Shown here: in pieces, positions 1-5,591 of the stretch
Numbering within the stretch: the first letter of the stretch is position 1
Layout of the letters: each line of letters starts with the position of its first letter
From: Candidatus Aquicultor primus
GTDB lineage: Bacteria > Actinomycetota > Aquicultoria > Aquicultorales > Aquicultoraceae
NCBI GenBank assembly: GCA_001767575.1
Contig: MELI01000068.1
Span: 5,268 to 12,217 of the forward strand
Length of the DNA: 6,950 nt
Reading direction: 5' to 3'
Made by a program: the position numbers and the translations under genes
Notes under the pieces: generated by a model
Told to the model about the DNA's origin: nothing
Databases searched by the model: none
Seen by the model: only the letters and a program-made list of their open reading frames with translations

Positions 1-444
1 CGGGCACCCCGGTATAAACACATCGACTTTGATGATCTCGTGAATCGGCACGGCGTAGGGGAGAAGTGCCGGGACCTCGGTACCGGGCCGCGTCGAACCG
101 TCTTCCGTAGTCTCGGCGAAAACGCGCTCGATAACGTCGGCAACCCTAAACGGGTTGCGGTACGCCACGATGTTGCTGGTTATCGCACAATCCCCGAGCG
201 ATACAAAGATTTTCGTACGCTCGCGCATGGTGTGGGCGAAATGGAGCTGCTCTTCATTGCCGATCCCACCCTCGACCAGCACGACGTCGACGTTTTCCGG
301 GTACTCCTTCGTGTCGACGAGCGGGCTATACACCAGGTCCATCTTATCGGCCAACTCGAGGAGCCGCTCGTCCATATCGAATACGGACATGTGGCAGCCC
401 GAGCACCCCTCGAGCCACACGGTTGCTACACGCGGCCTTGCCAT
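1..444 (-). CDS. hoxY: NAD-linked [NiFe]-hydrogenase small subunit HoxY (3' end beyond window)
   Basis: The first 148 codons of a HoxY-type small subunit (NADH:quinone oxidoreductase 20 kDa family) are present; the C-terminus lies left of position 1. HoxY carries the proximal [4Fe-4S] cluster that passes electrons between the NiFe site of HoxH and the diaphorase module. The protein starts MARPRVATVWLEGCSGCHMS. Cluster cysteines are visible at C14 and C17 (CSGC), C86 (in LGDCA) and C147 (in IPGCP, at the very edge). The segment VDVVLVEGGIGNEEQ after KEYPEN is characteristic of HoxY rather than NuoB. The ATG at 444 lies inside the end of hoxU (19-nt overlap) and is preceded by a purine-rich GAGGGGTGAGGG stretch, so translation is probably coupled. 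Family members are about 170-180 residues, so some 30 codons are missing. It could be a related methyl-viologen-type small subunit, but the neighbours favour HoxY. Confidence 0.93.
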   Translation of the reverse strand, partial: MARPRVATVWLEGCSGCHMSVFDMDERLLELADKMDLVYSPLVDTKEYPENVDVVLVEGGIGNEEQLHFAHTMRERTKIFVSLGDCAITSNIVAYRNPFRVADVIERVFAETTEDGSTRPGTEVPALLPYAVPIHEIIKVDVFIPGCP

Positions 445-1160
445 GTGCCCTCACCCCTCATTATCCGTAGGTGCGGCAAGAACTTGTGCTCTTTTCGCGC
501 TTCGCCGATGGACATTCCCCGCTCGTAGATGGCCCCAACCGGACAGACGTTTACGCATTTGCCGCAGCTCGTGCAGGTCGGCGATTCGCCCCAGGGCTGG
601 TTGAGATCGGTGATGATCTTATCGTTGACGCCGCGCCGCATCATTCCTAATGTATTGGCCCCCTCGACCTCGGCGCACGCCCGTATGCAGCGGGTGCACA
701 GGATGCAGCGGTTGTGGTCGATGACGAATTTATCATGCGTCGCATCGATTTCAAGGCTGGGGTAGAGGTAGGGGTAGCGGATATGGTCGACGCCGAGTTC
801 CAGCGCCAGGCTCTGCAACTCGCAGTTGCGGTTCGCCACGCAGATCGCGCAGATGTGGTTGCGCTCCGCGAAGAAGAGTTCAAGGGTCATCTTGCGGTAA
901 TTATGCAGCCGCTCCGAGTCTGTCGTGACCTCCATGCCCTCCCAGACGTAGGTGGTGCACGATGTGAGGAGTTTCGGTACGCCTTTTACCTCAACGAGGC
1001 ACATGCGGCACCCCCCATAGTTTGTCAATCCGTTAACCTGGCACAGGGTGGGTATGCGGATGTTATTCTCGCGTGCTACATCGAGAATCGTCTGGTCCTC
1101 GCGACCGGCAACGTCATGGTCGTCTATCTTAAGAGTTTTTACACGGAGCTCTTGTCTCAT
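426..1160 (-). CDS. hoxU: NAD-linked hydrogenase diaphorase subunit HoxU (NuoG N-terminus-like)
   Basis: A 244-residue iron-sulfur protein equivalent to the N-terminal part of NuoG, the usual size for HoxU. It wires electrons from the flavin subunit HoxF to HoxY. Visible cluster sites, in order: a plant-type [2Fe-2S] ferredoxin domain (C40, C51, C54, C68); the His-Cys [4Fe-4S] site (H102, C104, C107, C113); and a pair of [4Fe-4S] motifs, C152/C155/C158/C162 and C196/C199/C202/C206, the last in CTSCGKCVNVCP. The protein ends about 40 residues later with no molybdopterin domain, which separates it from full-length NuoG and formate dehydrogenase. The start at 1160 is supported by GGAGGT at 1167-1172 with a 6-nt gap. 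Its ATG shares ATGA with the hoxF stop, and hoxY begins within its last codons. HydA of bifurcating [FeFe]-hydrogenases shares this N-terminus, but the short length excludes it. Confidence 0.95.
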   Translation of the reverse strand: MRQELRVKTLKIDDHDVAGREDQTILDVARENNIRIPTLCQVNGLTNYGGCRMCLVEVKGVPKLLTSCTTYVWEGMEVTTDSERLHNYRKMTLELFFAERNHICAICVANRNCELQSLALELGVDHIRYPYLYPSLEIDATHDKFVIDHNRCILCTRCIRACAEVEGANTLGMMRRGVNDKIITDLNQPWGESPTCTSCGKCVNVCPVGAIYERGMSIGEARKEHKFLPHLRIMRGEGTWQGRV

Positions 1161-2827
1161 TCTCTTACCTCCAGGATTTCTTCATACTCGCCGGTATGTT
1201 GCAGTTTGCACACCCCGGCGGGACAGCGCTTCTCCTCGATATGCGCTATATATTCATCGCGGAAGTAGTGCAGCGTGCTTAAGACCGGGTTCGGCGCCGA
1301 CTGGCCGAGACCGCACAGGCTCGCGTGTCGTGCCAGGTCGCAGAGGTCTTCGAGCAACGCGAGGTCGTCCATGGTCGCCGCGCCGTCGGTTATTCTCTCC
1401 AGGATGCCGTGCATTTGCACGGTTCCAACGCGACAGGGGATGCACTTGCCGCACGCTTCGGATTTACTGAAACCCATGAAGTACTTGGCCACATCGACCA
1501 TACAGGAGGTCTCGTCCATGATAATCATGCCGCCGGAGCCCATAATCGAGCCGATCTTCATCAGCGACTCGTAGTCGACCGGCAGGTCCAGGTGCTCTTC
1601 CGGAATAGTGCCGCCGGATGGCCCACCGGTCTGCACCGCCTTGAATGTGTGCCCCTCGGGGATGCCGCCCCCGAGCTCATAGATAATCTCGCGCAGTGTG
1701 ATGCCGAGCGGCACTTCGATGAGCCCCACGGTGTTGATCTTGCCGGCCAGAGAGAACACTTTGGTCCCTTTGCTCTTCTCGGTGCCGATGCTCGCAAACC
1801 AGTCGCCGCCGTTTCTGATAATCGGCGCTATGTTGGCGAAGGTCTCGACGTTGTTTATAAGCGTGGGTCGGCCCCGCAGGCCGCGCTCGGCGGGGAATGG
1901 CGGGCGGGGACGGGGGAGGCCGCGGTTGCCCTCAACCGAGGAGATGAGCGCCGTCTCCTCGCCGGTCACGTACGCGCCGGCGCCGTAGCGCAGCTGGATA
2001 TCGAAGCTGAACCTGGTACCGCCGATGTTTGACCCGAGCAGCCCCATTTTCTCCGCCTGCTTTATAGCGGTTTTCAGCCGCTCGATAGCGAGCGGGTACT
2101 CGGCTCTTACGTAGATGAACCCATGGTTGGCGCCGACCGCGTACGCGCCGATGACCATACCCTCGATCATCTGGTGGGGGGTGCTTTCCATGATGCTGCG
2201 ATCCATATACGCGCCGGGGTCGCCCTCGTCGGCGTTGCAGATAACATACTTGTCGCCGGAGCCATCCGCCTTGGCCACCGTGCTCCATTTCAAGCCGGTC
2301 GGATACCCGGCGCCGCCGCGCCCGCGCAGGCCGCTCCGAGCTATCTGGTTGATGATCTCAGCCGGGCTTATATCGATTAGCGCGTCGAGCATGGGCTCGT
2401 AGCCACCGACGGCGATGTAGTCTTCGATGCGTTCCGGGTCGATCAAGCCCGAGTGCTCGAGCACGATCTTCTGCTGACGTCTGAAAAACGGCGCCTCCAT
2501 CGGTTCCCTCAATGCTTTAGACGGCGCTTTATCCAGGTTCTTGATGATGGTTTTGGCGTCTTCGGGAGTGATGCCGTCATAGACTATACGTGTCGATTCG
2601 GCGAGAGCGATCGGCCCTTTCGAGCAAAGGCCGACACAGCCGACTCTCTTAACCAGCACCTCATCCTCGAGGCCGCGCCCGGCGATCTCTTTATCCAAAG
2701 CCTCTTTGACCTTATCGCTGCGGAGCGATATGCATCCGGAGGCCATGCAGACGTTCACCGTATGCTTGTACTTCTGCTTGCGTTTTTGCTCGGCCTCCCT
2801 GAGCTCACGAAGCTCTTCGCGTGTCAT
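1157..2827 (-). CDS. hoxF: NAD-linked hydrogenase diaphorase flavoprotein HoxF (NuoF-like)
   Basis: A 556-residue NADH-binding subunit that oxidises or reduces NAD(H) at FMN in the cytoplasm. Domains: a charged N-terminal helix (1-22); a thioredoxin-like [2Fe-2S] domain with C27, C32, C64 and C68; a NuoF core with the nucleotide/FMN motif GRGGAGYPTGLKW (169-181), NADEGDPGAYMDR (198-210) and YVTGEETAL (286-294); and the N3-type [4Fe-4S] site C459/C462/C465 (CGKCIPC) with C505. The last 25 residues hold CPAGVCKLQH (C535, C540, H544), then the protein stops. HydB and HndC homologues usually continue here into a 2[4Fe-4S] ferredoxin domain, so its absence favours HoxF. The ATG at 2827 lies inside the end of hoxE (23-nt overlap) with AAGGGG upstream; the stop overlaps the hoxU start by 4 nt. 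The assignment is strong; HoxF versus HndC/HydB naming rests on length and the hoxY neighbour. Confidence 0.95.
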   Translation of the reverse strand: MTREELRELREAEQKRKQKYKHTVNVCMASGCISLRSDKVKEALDKEIAGRGLEDEVLVKRVGCVGLCSKGPIALAESTRIVYDGITPEDAKTIIKNLDKAPSKALREPMEAPFFRRQQKIVLEHSGLIDPERIEDYIAVGGYEPMLDALIDISPAEIINQIARSGLRGRGGAGYPTGLKWSTVAKADGSGDKYVICNADEGDPGAYMDRSIMESTPHQMIEGMVIGAYAVGANHGFIYVRAEYPLAIERLKTAIKQAEKMGLLGSNIGGTRFSFDIQLRYGAGAYVTGEETALISSVEGNRGLPRPRPPFPAERGLRGRPTLINNVETFANIAPIIRNGGDWFASIGTEKSKGTKVFSLAGKINTVGLIEVPLGITLREIIYELGGGIPEGHTFKAVQTGGPSGGTIPEEHLDLPVDYESLMKIGSIMGSGGMIIMDETSCMVDVAKYFMGFSKSEACGKCIPCRVGTVQMHGILERITDGAATMDDLALLEDLCDLARHASLCGLGQSAPNPVLSTLHYFRDEYIAHIEEKRCPAGVCKLQHTGEYEEILEVRE

Positions 2828-3449
2828 GGGCTGTCACCCCTTCGATGATAGGGTTTTGCGGCGCGGGGCCTTCGACGGGCGTGGTGGGAATACCGGCCGG
2901 GGGCGCTCCTCCGTTATCGCCGGCGATGGAGGTCCATTCGCGAATCCGTTCCTTTATCCCGTCCACAGCTATTTTACCGACCGCCTCGCCATCGAGGACG
3001 GCTACCGGGGCCAGGCCGCAGGAGCCGATACACCTGGCGGTCACAACCGATACTTTGCCGTCGGCGCTCGTCTCTCCCGCCTTAGCCCCGGTGACTTCCT
3101 CAACGGCGGCAAGAAGACTGTCTGCGCCCTTGATGTAGCAGGCCGTGCCGGTGCATACGACGCAGGTATGCTCGCCCTGGGGTTTTAGCGTGAAGAAGTG
3201 ATAAAACGTCGCGACGCCGTAAACCTGGCTTAAGGGGACGCGCATCGATGCCGCCACGTATCTCATAACCTCTTCATCGAGATAGCCGAAGGTCTCTTGA
3301 GCGGTATGAAGGACCTGGATGAGGGCGTGCGGCTCGTAGCCGTGGCTGCGCATCGTTCTGTCGACTACCTTCCACCTCCGGTCGTCGGGGGGCGGGGAGG
3401 GCTTCTCGTAATCTAACAAGGGTACCATCCTTCCATGGGTCTGTGGCAT
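2805..3449 (-). CDS. hoxE: NAD-linked hydrogenase diaphorase subunit HoxE (NuoE-like, thioredoxin-like [2Fe-2S])
   Basis: A 214-residue NuoE/HoxE protein and the first gene of the hox operon. It supplies a [2Fe-2S] cluster next to the HoxF flavin. A helical N-terminal domain (about 25-90, with FGYLDEEVMRYVA and VYGVATFYHFF) is followed by the thioredoxin-like domain with cluster ligands C99-x4-C104 (in CTGTACY) and C140-x3-C144 (in ARCIGSCGLAP). The fold should end near residue 172; a Gly/Pro-rich tail of about 40 residues follows (GGAPPAGIPTTPVEGPAP and on), longer than usual, and its last codons overlap the hoxF start. Start choice is uncertain. ATG 3449 has no clear Shine-Dalgarno site. 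ATG 3428 (residue 8) has GGAAGG directly abutting it, too close to be ideal. No start lies further upstream before an in-frame stop at 3486-3488. Confidence 0.93.
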   Translation of the reverse strand: MPQTHGRMVPLLDYEKPSPPPDDRRWKVVDRTMRSHGYEPHALIQVLHTAQETFGYLDEEVMRYVAASMRVPLSQVYGVATFYHFFTLKPQGEHTCVVCTGTACYIKGADSLLAAVEEVTGAKAGETSADGKVSVVTARCIGSCGLAPVAVLDGEAVGKIAVDGIKERIREWTSIAGDNGGAPPAGIPTTPVEGPAPQNPIIEGVTAHDTRRAS

Positions 3450-3472
3450 ATTACACTGTTCTTTGTTACCCG

Positions 3473-3502
3473 TATATAGCTGGAATTATTAAACACGGGA
3501 AA
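3473..3502 (-). promoter_or_regulatory. Candidate hox operon promoter (weak)
   Basis: On the minus strand a TATATA hexamer (3473-3478) could be the -10 box. At 18-nt spacing the matching -35 position (3497-3502) reads TTTCCC, a poor match to TTGACA. Transcription would begin near 3466, giving a leader of about 17 nt to ATG 3449 or 38 nt to ATG 3428. The poor -35 fits a promoter that needs an activator, but this is inference. Confidence 0.25.
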
Positions 3503-3510
3503 CGGGTGTT
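3492..3510. repeat. Dyad AACAC-N9-GTGTT upstream of hoxE
   Basis: The plus strand reads AACACGGGAAACGGGTGTT, with perfect 5-bp arms around a 9-nt centre. It overlaps the -35 position of the candidate hox promoter, where a repressor or activator could act. Five-bp arms can arise by chance, and it does not match the Rex operator or another site I know. Confidence 0.3.
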
Positions 3511-3524
3511 ATTAGTGCATTATC

Positions 3525-3562
3525 ATTAGAAACCGTATTGCCGGGGGTTTTATTAGAAACCG
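3525..3562. repeat. Direct repeat ATTAGAAACCG, two copies
   Basis: The 11-mer ATTAGAAACCG occurs exactly at 3525-3535 and 3552-3562, with starts 27 bp apart. A shorter TTATTAG at 3509-3515 may be a partial third copy. The copies lie about 75-115 bp upstream of hoxE, a position where tandem activator sites are often found. Function is unknown. Confidence 0.5.
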
Positions 3563-3716
3563 GGCGGCACAGCGGATATAGAAGGTGCTTTCGCTTCATA
3601 TGCCTGAGGGCAGAGGTATAGAGAGTAACCCATCGCATCATAGCAAGAATCCGATATATCCGATGAACGTCCCCCTCTTGAGCGCTCTGCATAACGATTT
3701 CTTCATGTGGGTATGT

Positions 3717-3737
3717 AGAATGCGATTGGTCCATTCT
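3717..3737. repeat. Small inverted repeat AGAATG-N9-CATTCT
   Basis: Perfect 6-bp arms with a 9-nt loop, followed on the plus strand by a T-rich tract (GATTTTCTATTTTC). It resembles a weak terminator in shape, but the stem is AT-rich and no plus-strand gene ends before it. It lies about 70 nt upstream of the deacetylase start and could equally be an operator. Confidence 0.25.
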
Positions 3738-3808
3738 CGATTTTCTATTTTCTAAAGCAGTAACTATCAGATGATGGGTGATGGAGTGCTAAAAACGGGG
3801 TACATCGC

Positions 3809-5053
3809 ATGAATTTCTTAACGGGCAATCCACGTAAGGGTGGGGGCCTAGTACTAACCCTCGTCGCTCTCATCTTTCTTAGCCTTCTTCAGCCGGCGCT
3901 CGCACAGGAACAGCCGATTCGAAACCTGCCGACGAACGAGAAGGTGGTGGCGCTCACCTTTGACGGCACATTTAGCAGGGGCTCGATCGATGAGATATTA
4001 AGAATCTTGAATGAGGAGAACATCACGGCGACGTTTTTCTTGGCCGGGATATTCCTCGACAACTTCCCCGATGATGCTACTCGTATTAGGGACAACTGCT
4101 TCGCTTTCGGCAATCACTCGAACACCCACCCGGATTTGGTCAACCTGACAAATCAGCAAATCATAAATGAGGCCAATGTCGCTCGACAGAAGTTTATAAA
4201 TGTCACCGGCACAGAGACCAGGCCGTTTTTTAGGCTCCCTTACGGGTCCTATAACTTCCGGGTCATTGCGGTTCTTGAAAGCGCCGGATATAACAGGGTC
4301 ATCCAGTGGGATATCGACACCATCGATTGGCGCGTGGATACGACCGCGCAAGACATAGTCGATCGAGTTCGCCGCGGCTTAAGGCCCGGCTCGATAATAT
4401 TGATGCATGTCTCGGGTTTTCAAACGTCCAATGCTTTGCTCGGGGTCATCAGAACCATAAGAAACCAGGGGTATACGTTTACCGACCTTCCCAGGTTTTA
4501 CGGGATTCCCCAGCCGCAACAGCATGTGCCGGGGCTGCGAGATGTTCTCTGTTTTATCTGGTATTTCGAGCCGATTCGGGATTTGGCGGCGGAGGGGGTC
4601 ATAGCCGGCTATCCAAATGGGACATATATGCCTCTGGCTGTGATCAACCGGGCCGAATTCGCCAAGCTGGTTATCGAGGCCGAGAACATCCCGCCGGCGA
4701 CGACGTTTACGGGCGTCTTTCCCGATGTGCCGCAGGATTTCTGGGGATGGCCGTATATAGAGGCCGCGGCCGATAGGGGATTGATAGAGGGCTACCCGGA
4801 CGGTACCTTCAGGCCGCTTGCGCGAATCGCACGGCAGGAGGTCGCGAAAATCGTCGTCTTGGCTGAGGGGTATCCCATCGACACCTCCGGGACGAGGTTT
4901 GCGGATGTGCCGGAGAGTCTCTGGTCGTTCCGGTATATAATGACCGCGAGAAACAACAACGTCGTCTCCGGCTACTCAGACGGCCTGTTTCGACCGTTGC
5001 AATCAGCCGACAGGGCAGAGGCGGCATCGATTATCTGGCGGGCGACCCGTTAG
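3809..5053 (+). CDS. Secreted CE4 polysaccharide deacetylase with three SLH repeats
   Basis: A 414-residue exported protein. Residues 1-32 are a signal peptide (basic start, hydrophobic 13-30, likely cleavage after ALA at 32). Residues 44-230 are a CE4 NodB-homology domain, whose members remove acetyl groups from N-acetylated sugars of peptidoglycan or other glycans. Motifs seen: TFDG (50-53), HSNTHP (103-108), RLPYGSYN (142-149), DIDTIDW (168-174) and LMH (198-200). The usual TFDD is TFDG here, so the metal-binding second Asp is absent while H103 and H107 remain. Residues 247-411 hold three SLH repeats (about 247-290, 303-352, 363-411), each with a GYPDGTF/RP-like core; they normally bind pyruvylated wall polymer. 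The first repeat lacks the usual F-x-D-V start. The start fits the signal peptide, with only a weak GGGG upstream. Specific substrate is unknown; the gene stands alone and divergent from hox. Confidence 0.9.
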   Translation: MNFLTGNPRKGGGLVLTLVALIFLSLLQPALAQEQPIRNLPTNEKVVALTFDGTFSRGSIDEILRILNEENITATFFLAGIFLDNFPDDATRIRDNCFAFGNHSNTHPDLVNLTNQQIINEANVARQKFINVTGTETRPFFRLPYGSYNFRVIAVLESAGYNRVIQWDIDTIDWRVDTTAQDIVDRVRRGLRPGSIILMHVSGFQTSNALLGVIRTIRNQGYTFTDLPRFYGIPQPQQHVPGLRDVLCFIWYFEPIRDLAAEGVIAGYPNGTYMPLAVINRAEFAKLVIEAENIPPATTFTGVFPDVPQDFWGWPYIEAAADRGLIEGYPDGTFRPLARIARQEVAKIVVLAEGYPIDTSGTRFADVPESLWSFRYIMTARNNNVVSGYSDGLFRPLQSADRAEAASIIWRATR

Positions 5054-5331
5054 GCGGCAAACCGGCGCTCAGGGATTACTTCAGAAAAATTAAGTGATGG
5101 TCGGTTGAAGGAGCGGGTTCCTAGCTAATAGATGGGATTTCGCGGCTGCGACTACGAGTTCCGCAGGCGCTTATTCCACACGCTCATACTCTCCAGCCGG
5201 CCTCGGATGTTGGCGTTCTCGAAACTCGATAAGAAGTAGGGACACCCCTTTTTAACTCGTAAAAGAGTCTCGCTACCTCAGCGTCCATTGGGTCATATTC
5301 GAGTATGGCTACAAGCGTCACACGATTACGT

Positions 5332-5354
5332 TAACAGTCGATAATCAACTGATA
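5332..5354. repeat. 23-bp quasi-palindrome, candidate operator
   Basis: Centred on 5343, 9 of 11 base pairs match. The core reads CAGTCGATAATCAACTG (5335-5351), with mismatched pairs only at 5339/5347 and 5334/5352. An odd-centred dyad of this size in a non-coding region is typical of a dimeric regulator site. It lies about 180 bp upstream of the candidate chemoreceptor promoter. I do not recognise the regulator. Confidence 0.45.
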
Positions 5355-5370
5355 CTACATGTCTAAACTC

Positions 5371-5391
5371 CTAAAGACGTCATATCTTTAG
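5371..5391. repeat. Hairpin CTAAAGA-N7-TCTTTAG
   Basis: Perfect 7-bp arms around the loop CGTCATA; three more pairs (CTC/GAG) can form across a one-base bulge. The stem is AT-rich and no T-run follows on either strand, so it is a poor terminator. It could be a binding site or a leader structure if transcription begins upstream. Confidence 0.4.
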
Positions 5392-5495
5392 AGAGTTGTT
5401 GCGCTGGTCAGAAGCTTATTGTTTCGAAAAAACTTGCTCAAAATGCTAATGTTACCGCTCGCGCACGTCGATTCAAGTTACCGAGTACATGTCGT

Positions 5496-5511
5496 CTTCT
5501 TAGCTTCTTAG
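5496..5511. repeat. Tandem 8-mer CTTCTTAG x2
   Basis: Two exact adjacent copies of CTTCTTAG (5496-5503 and 5504-5511), just upstream of the candidate chemoreceptor promoter. Two copies are too few to infer function; slippage is a simple origin. Confidence 0.5.
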
Positions 5512-5532
5512 CAAATAAAGAGTTAACGCGAT

Positions 5533-5561
5533 TTGCGGCACAGTTTTGCAAATTTTAAATT
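5533..5561 (+). promoter_or_regulatory. Candidate vegetative promoter of the chemoreceptor gene
   Basis: TTGCGG (5533-5538) and TAAATT (5556-5561) are separated by exactly 17 nt, within an AT-rich tract. Transcription would start near 5568, giving a leader of about 24 nt with the ribosome site. An inverted repeat, ATTTGC (5531-5536) and GCAAAT (5548-5553), covers the -35 box and the spacer and could be an operator. I see no match to the flagellar/chemotaxis sigma-28 consensus. Confidence 0.45.
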
Positions 5562-5575
5562 TTGAATACACCTTT

Positions 5576-5583
5576 AGGAGGGG
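5576..5583 (+). promoter_or_regulatory. Strong Shine-Dalgarno site fixing the GTG start of the chemoreceptor
   Basis: AGGAGGGG lies 8 nt before the GTG at 5592. The only other in-frame start candidate before the upstream TAA (5556-5558) is a TTG at 5562, which lies ahead of this site and cannot use it. The site therefore decides for GTG. Confidence 0.85.
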
Positions 5584-5591
5584 CAGGAACA

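Larger units (their letters stand above)
3450..3808. other. Divergent intergenic region between hoxE and the deacetylase
   Basis: These 359 nt separate the two divergent starts and should carry both promoters. An 81-codon open frame on the minus strand (3489-3734) has no Shine-Dalgarno site, mixed third-position use unlike its neighbours, and no recognisable motif, so I do not call it a gene. Visible structure includes a TATATA box near the hox side, a dyad at 3492-3510, an 11-bp direct repeat at 3525-3562 and a 6-bp hairpin at 3717-3737 followed by a T-rich run. The deacetylase start has only a weak GGGG at 3797-3800 ahead of it. I see no confident -35/-10 pair for the plus-strand gene. Confidence 0.7.
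5054..5591. other. Long intergenic stretch without a convincing gene
   Basis: This 538-nt stretch lies between two plus-strand genes and is more AT-rich towards its right half. Short open frames on both strands (under 50 codons) lack ribosome sites and recognisable motifs. No tRNA, no clear Rho-independent terminator after the deacetylase, and no riboswitch I recognise. A GGCAAACC string at 5055-5062 recalls the c-di-GMP (GEMM) element, but the rest of that motif is missing. It does hold a 23-bp quasi-palindrome (5332-5354), a hairpin (5371-5391), a tandem 8-mer (5496-5511) and the promoter and ribosome site of the chemoreceptor. The left part (5130-5330) may be gene debris. Confidence 0.7.

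Noticed and set aside
714..1268. Plus-strand open frames opposite the hox genes (also 1325-2032, 2453-2848 and others)
   Set aside because: They are antisense to genes with complete, ordered iron-sulfur and flavin motifs. They show no motifs of their own.
426..3449. Complex I (nuoEFG) instead of a hydrogenase
   Set aside because: HoxU lacks the long molybdopterin-like domain of NuoG and is followed directly by a HoxY-type small subunit, so the set is hydrogenase-type.
3489..3734. 81-codon minus-strand open frame upstream of hoxE
   Set aside because: No Shine-Dalgarno site, codon use unlike the neighbours, no motif or membrane segment, and it covers the region where the promoters should be. 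It could still be a leader peptide, but nothing supports it.
3717..3757. Hairpin plus T-rich run as a Rho-independent terminator
   Set aside because: The stem is only 6 AT-rich pairs and no plus-strand gene ends before it.
5055..5090. GGCAAACC string recalling the GEMM c-di-GMP riboswitch, attractive because such switches can precede chemoreceptors
   Set aside because: The second conserved part and the paired stems are not present, and it lies over 500 nt before the receptor start.
5132..5239. 35-codon plus-strand open frame starting ATG 5132
   Set aside because: The nearest purine-rich site is too far upstream and the peptide has no recognisable feature; it overlaps the equally weak minus-strand frames.
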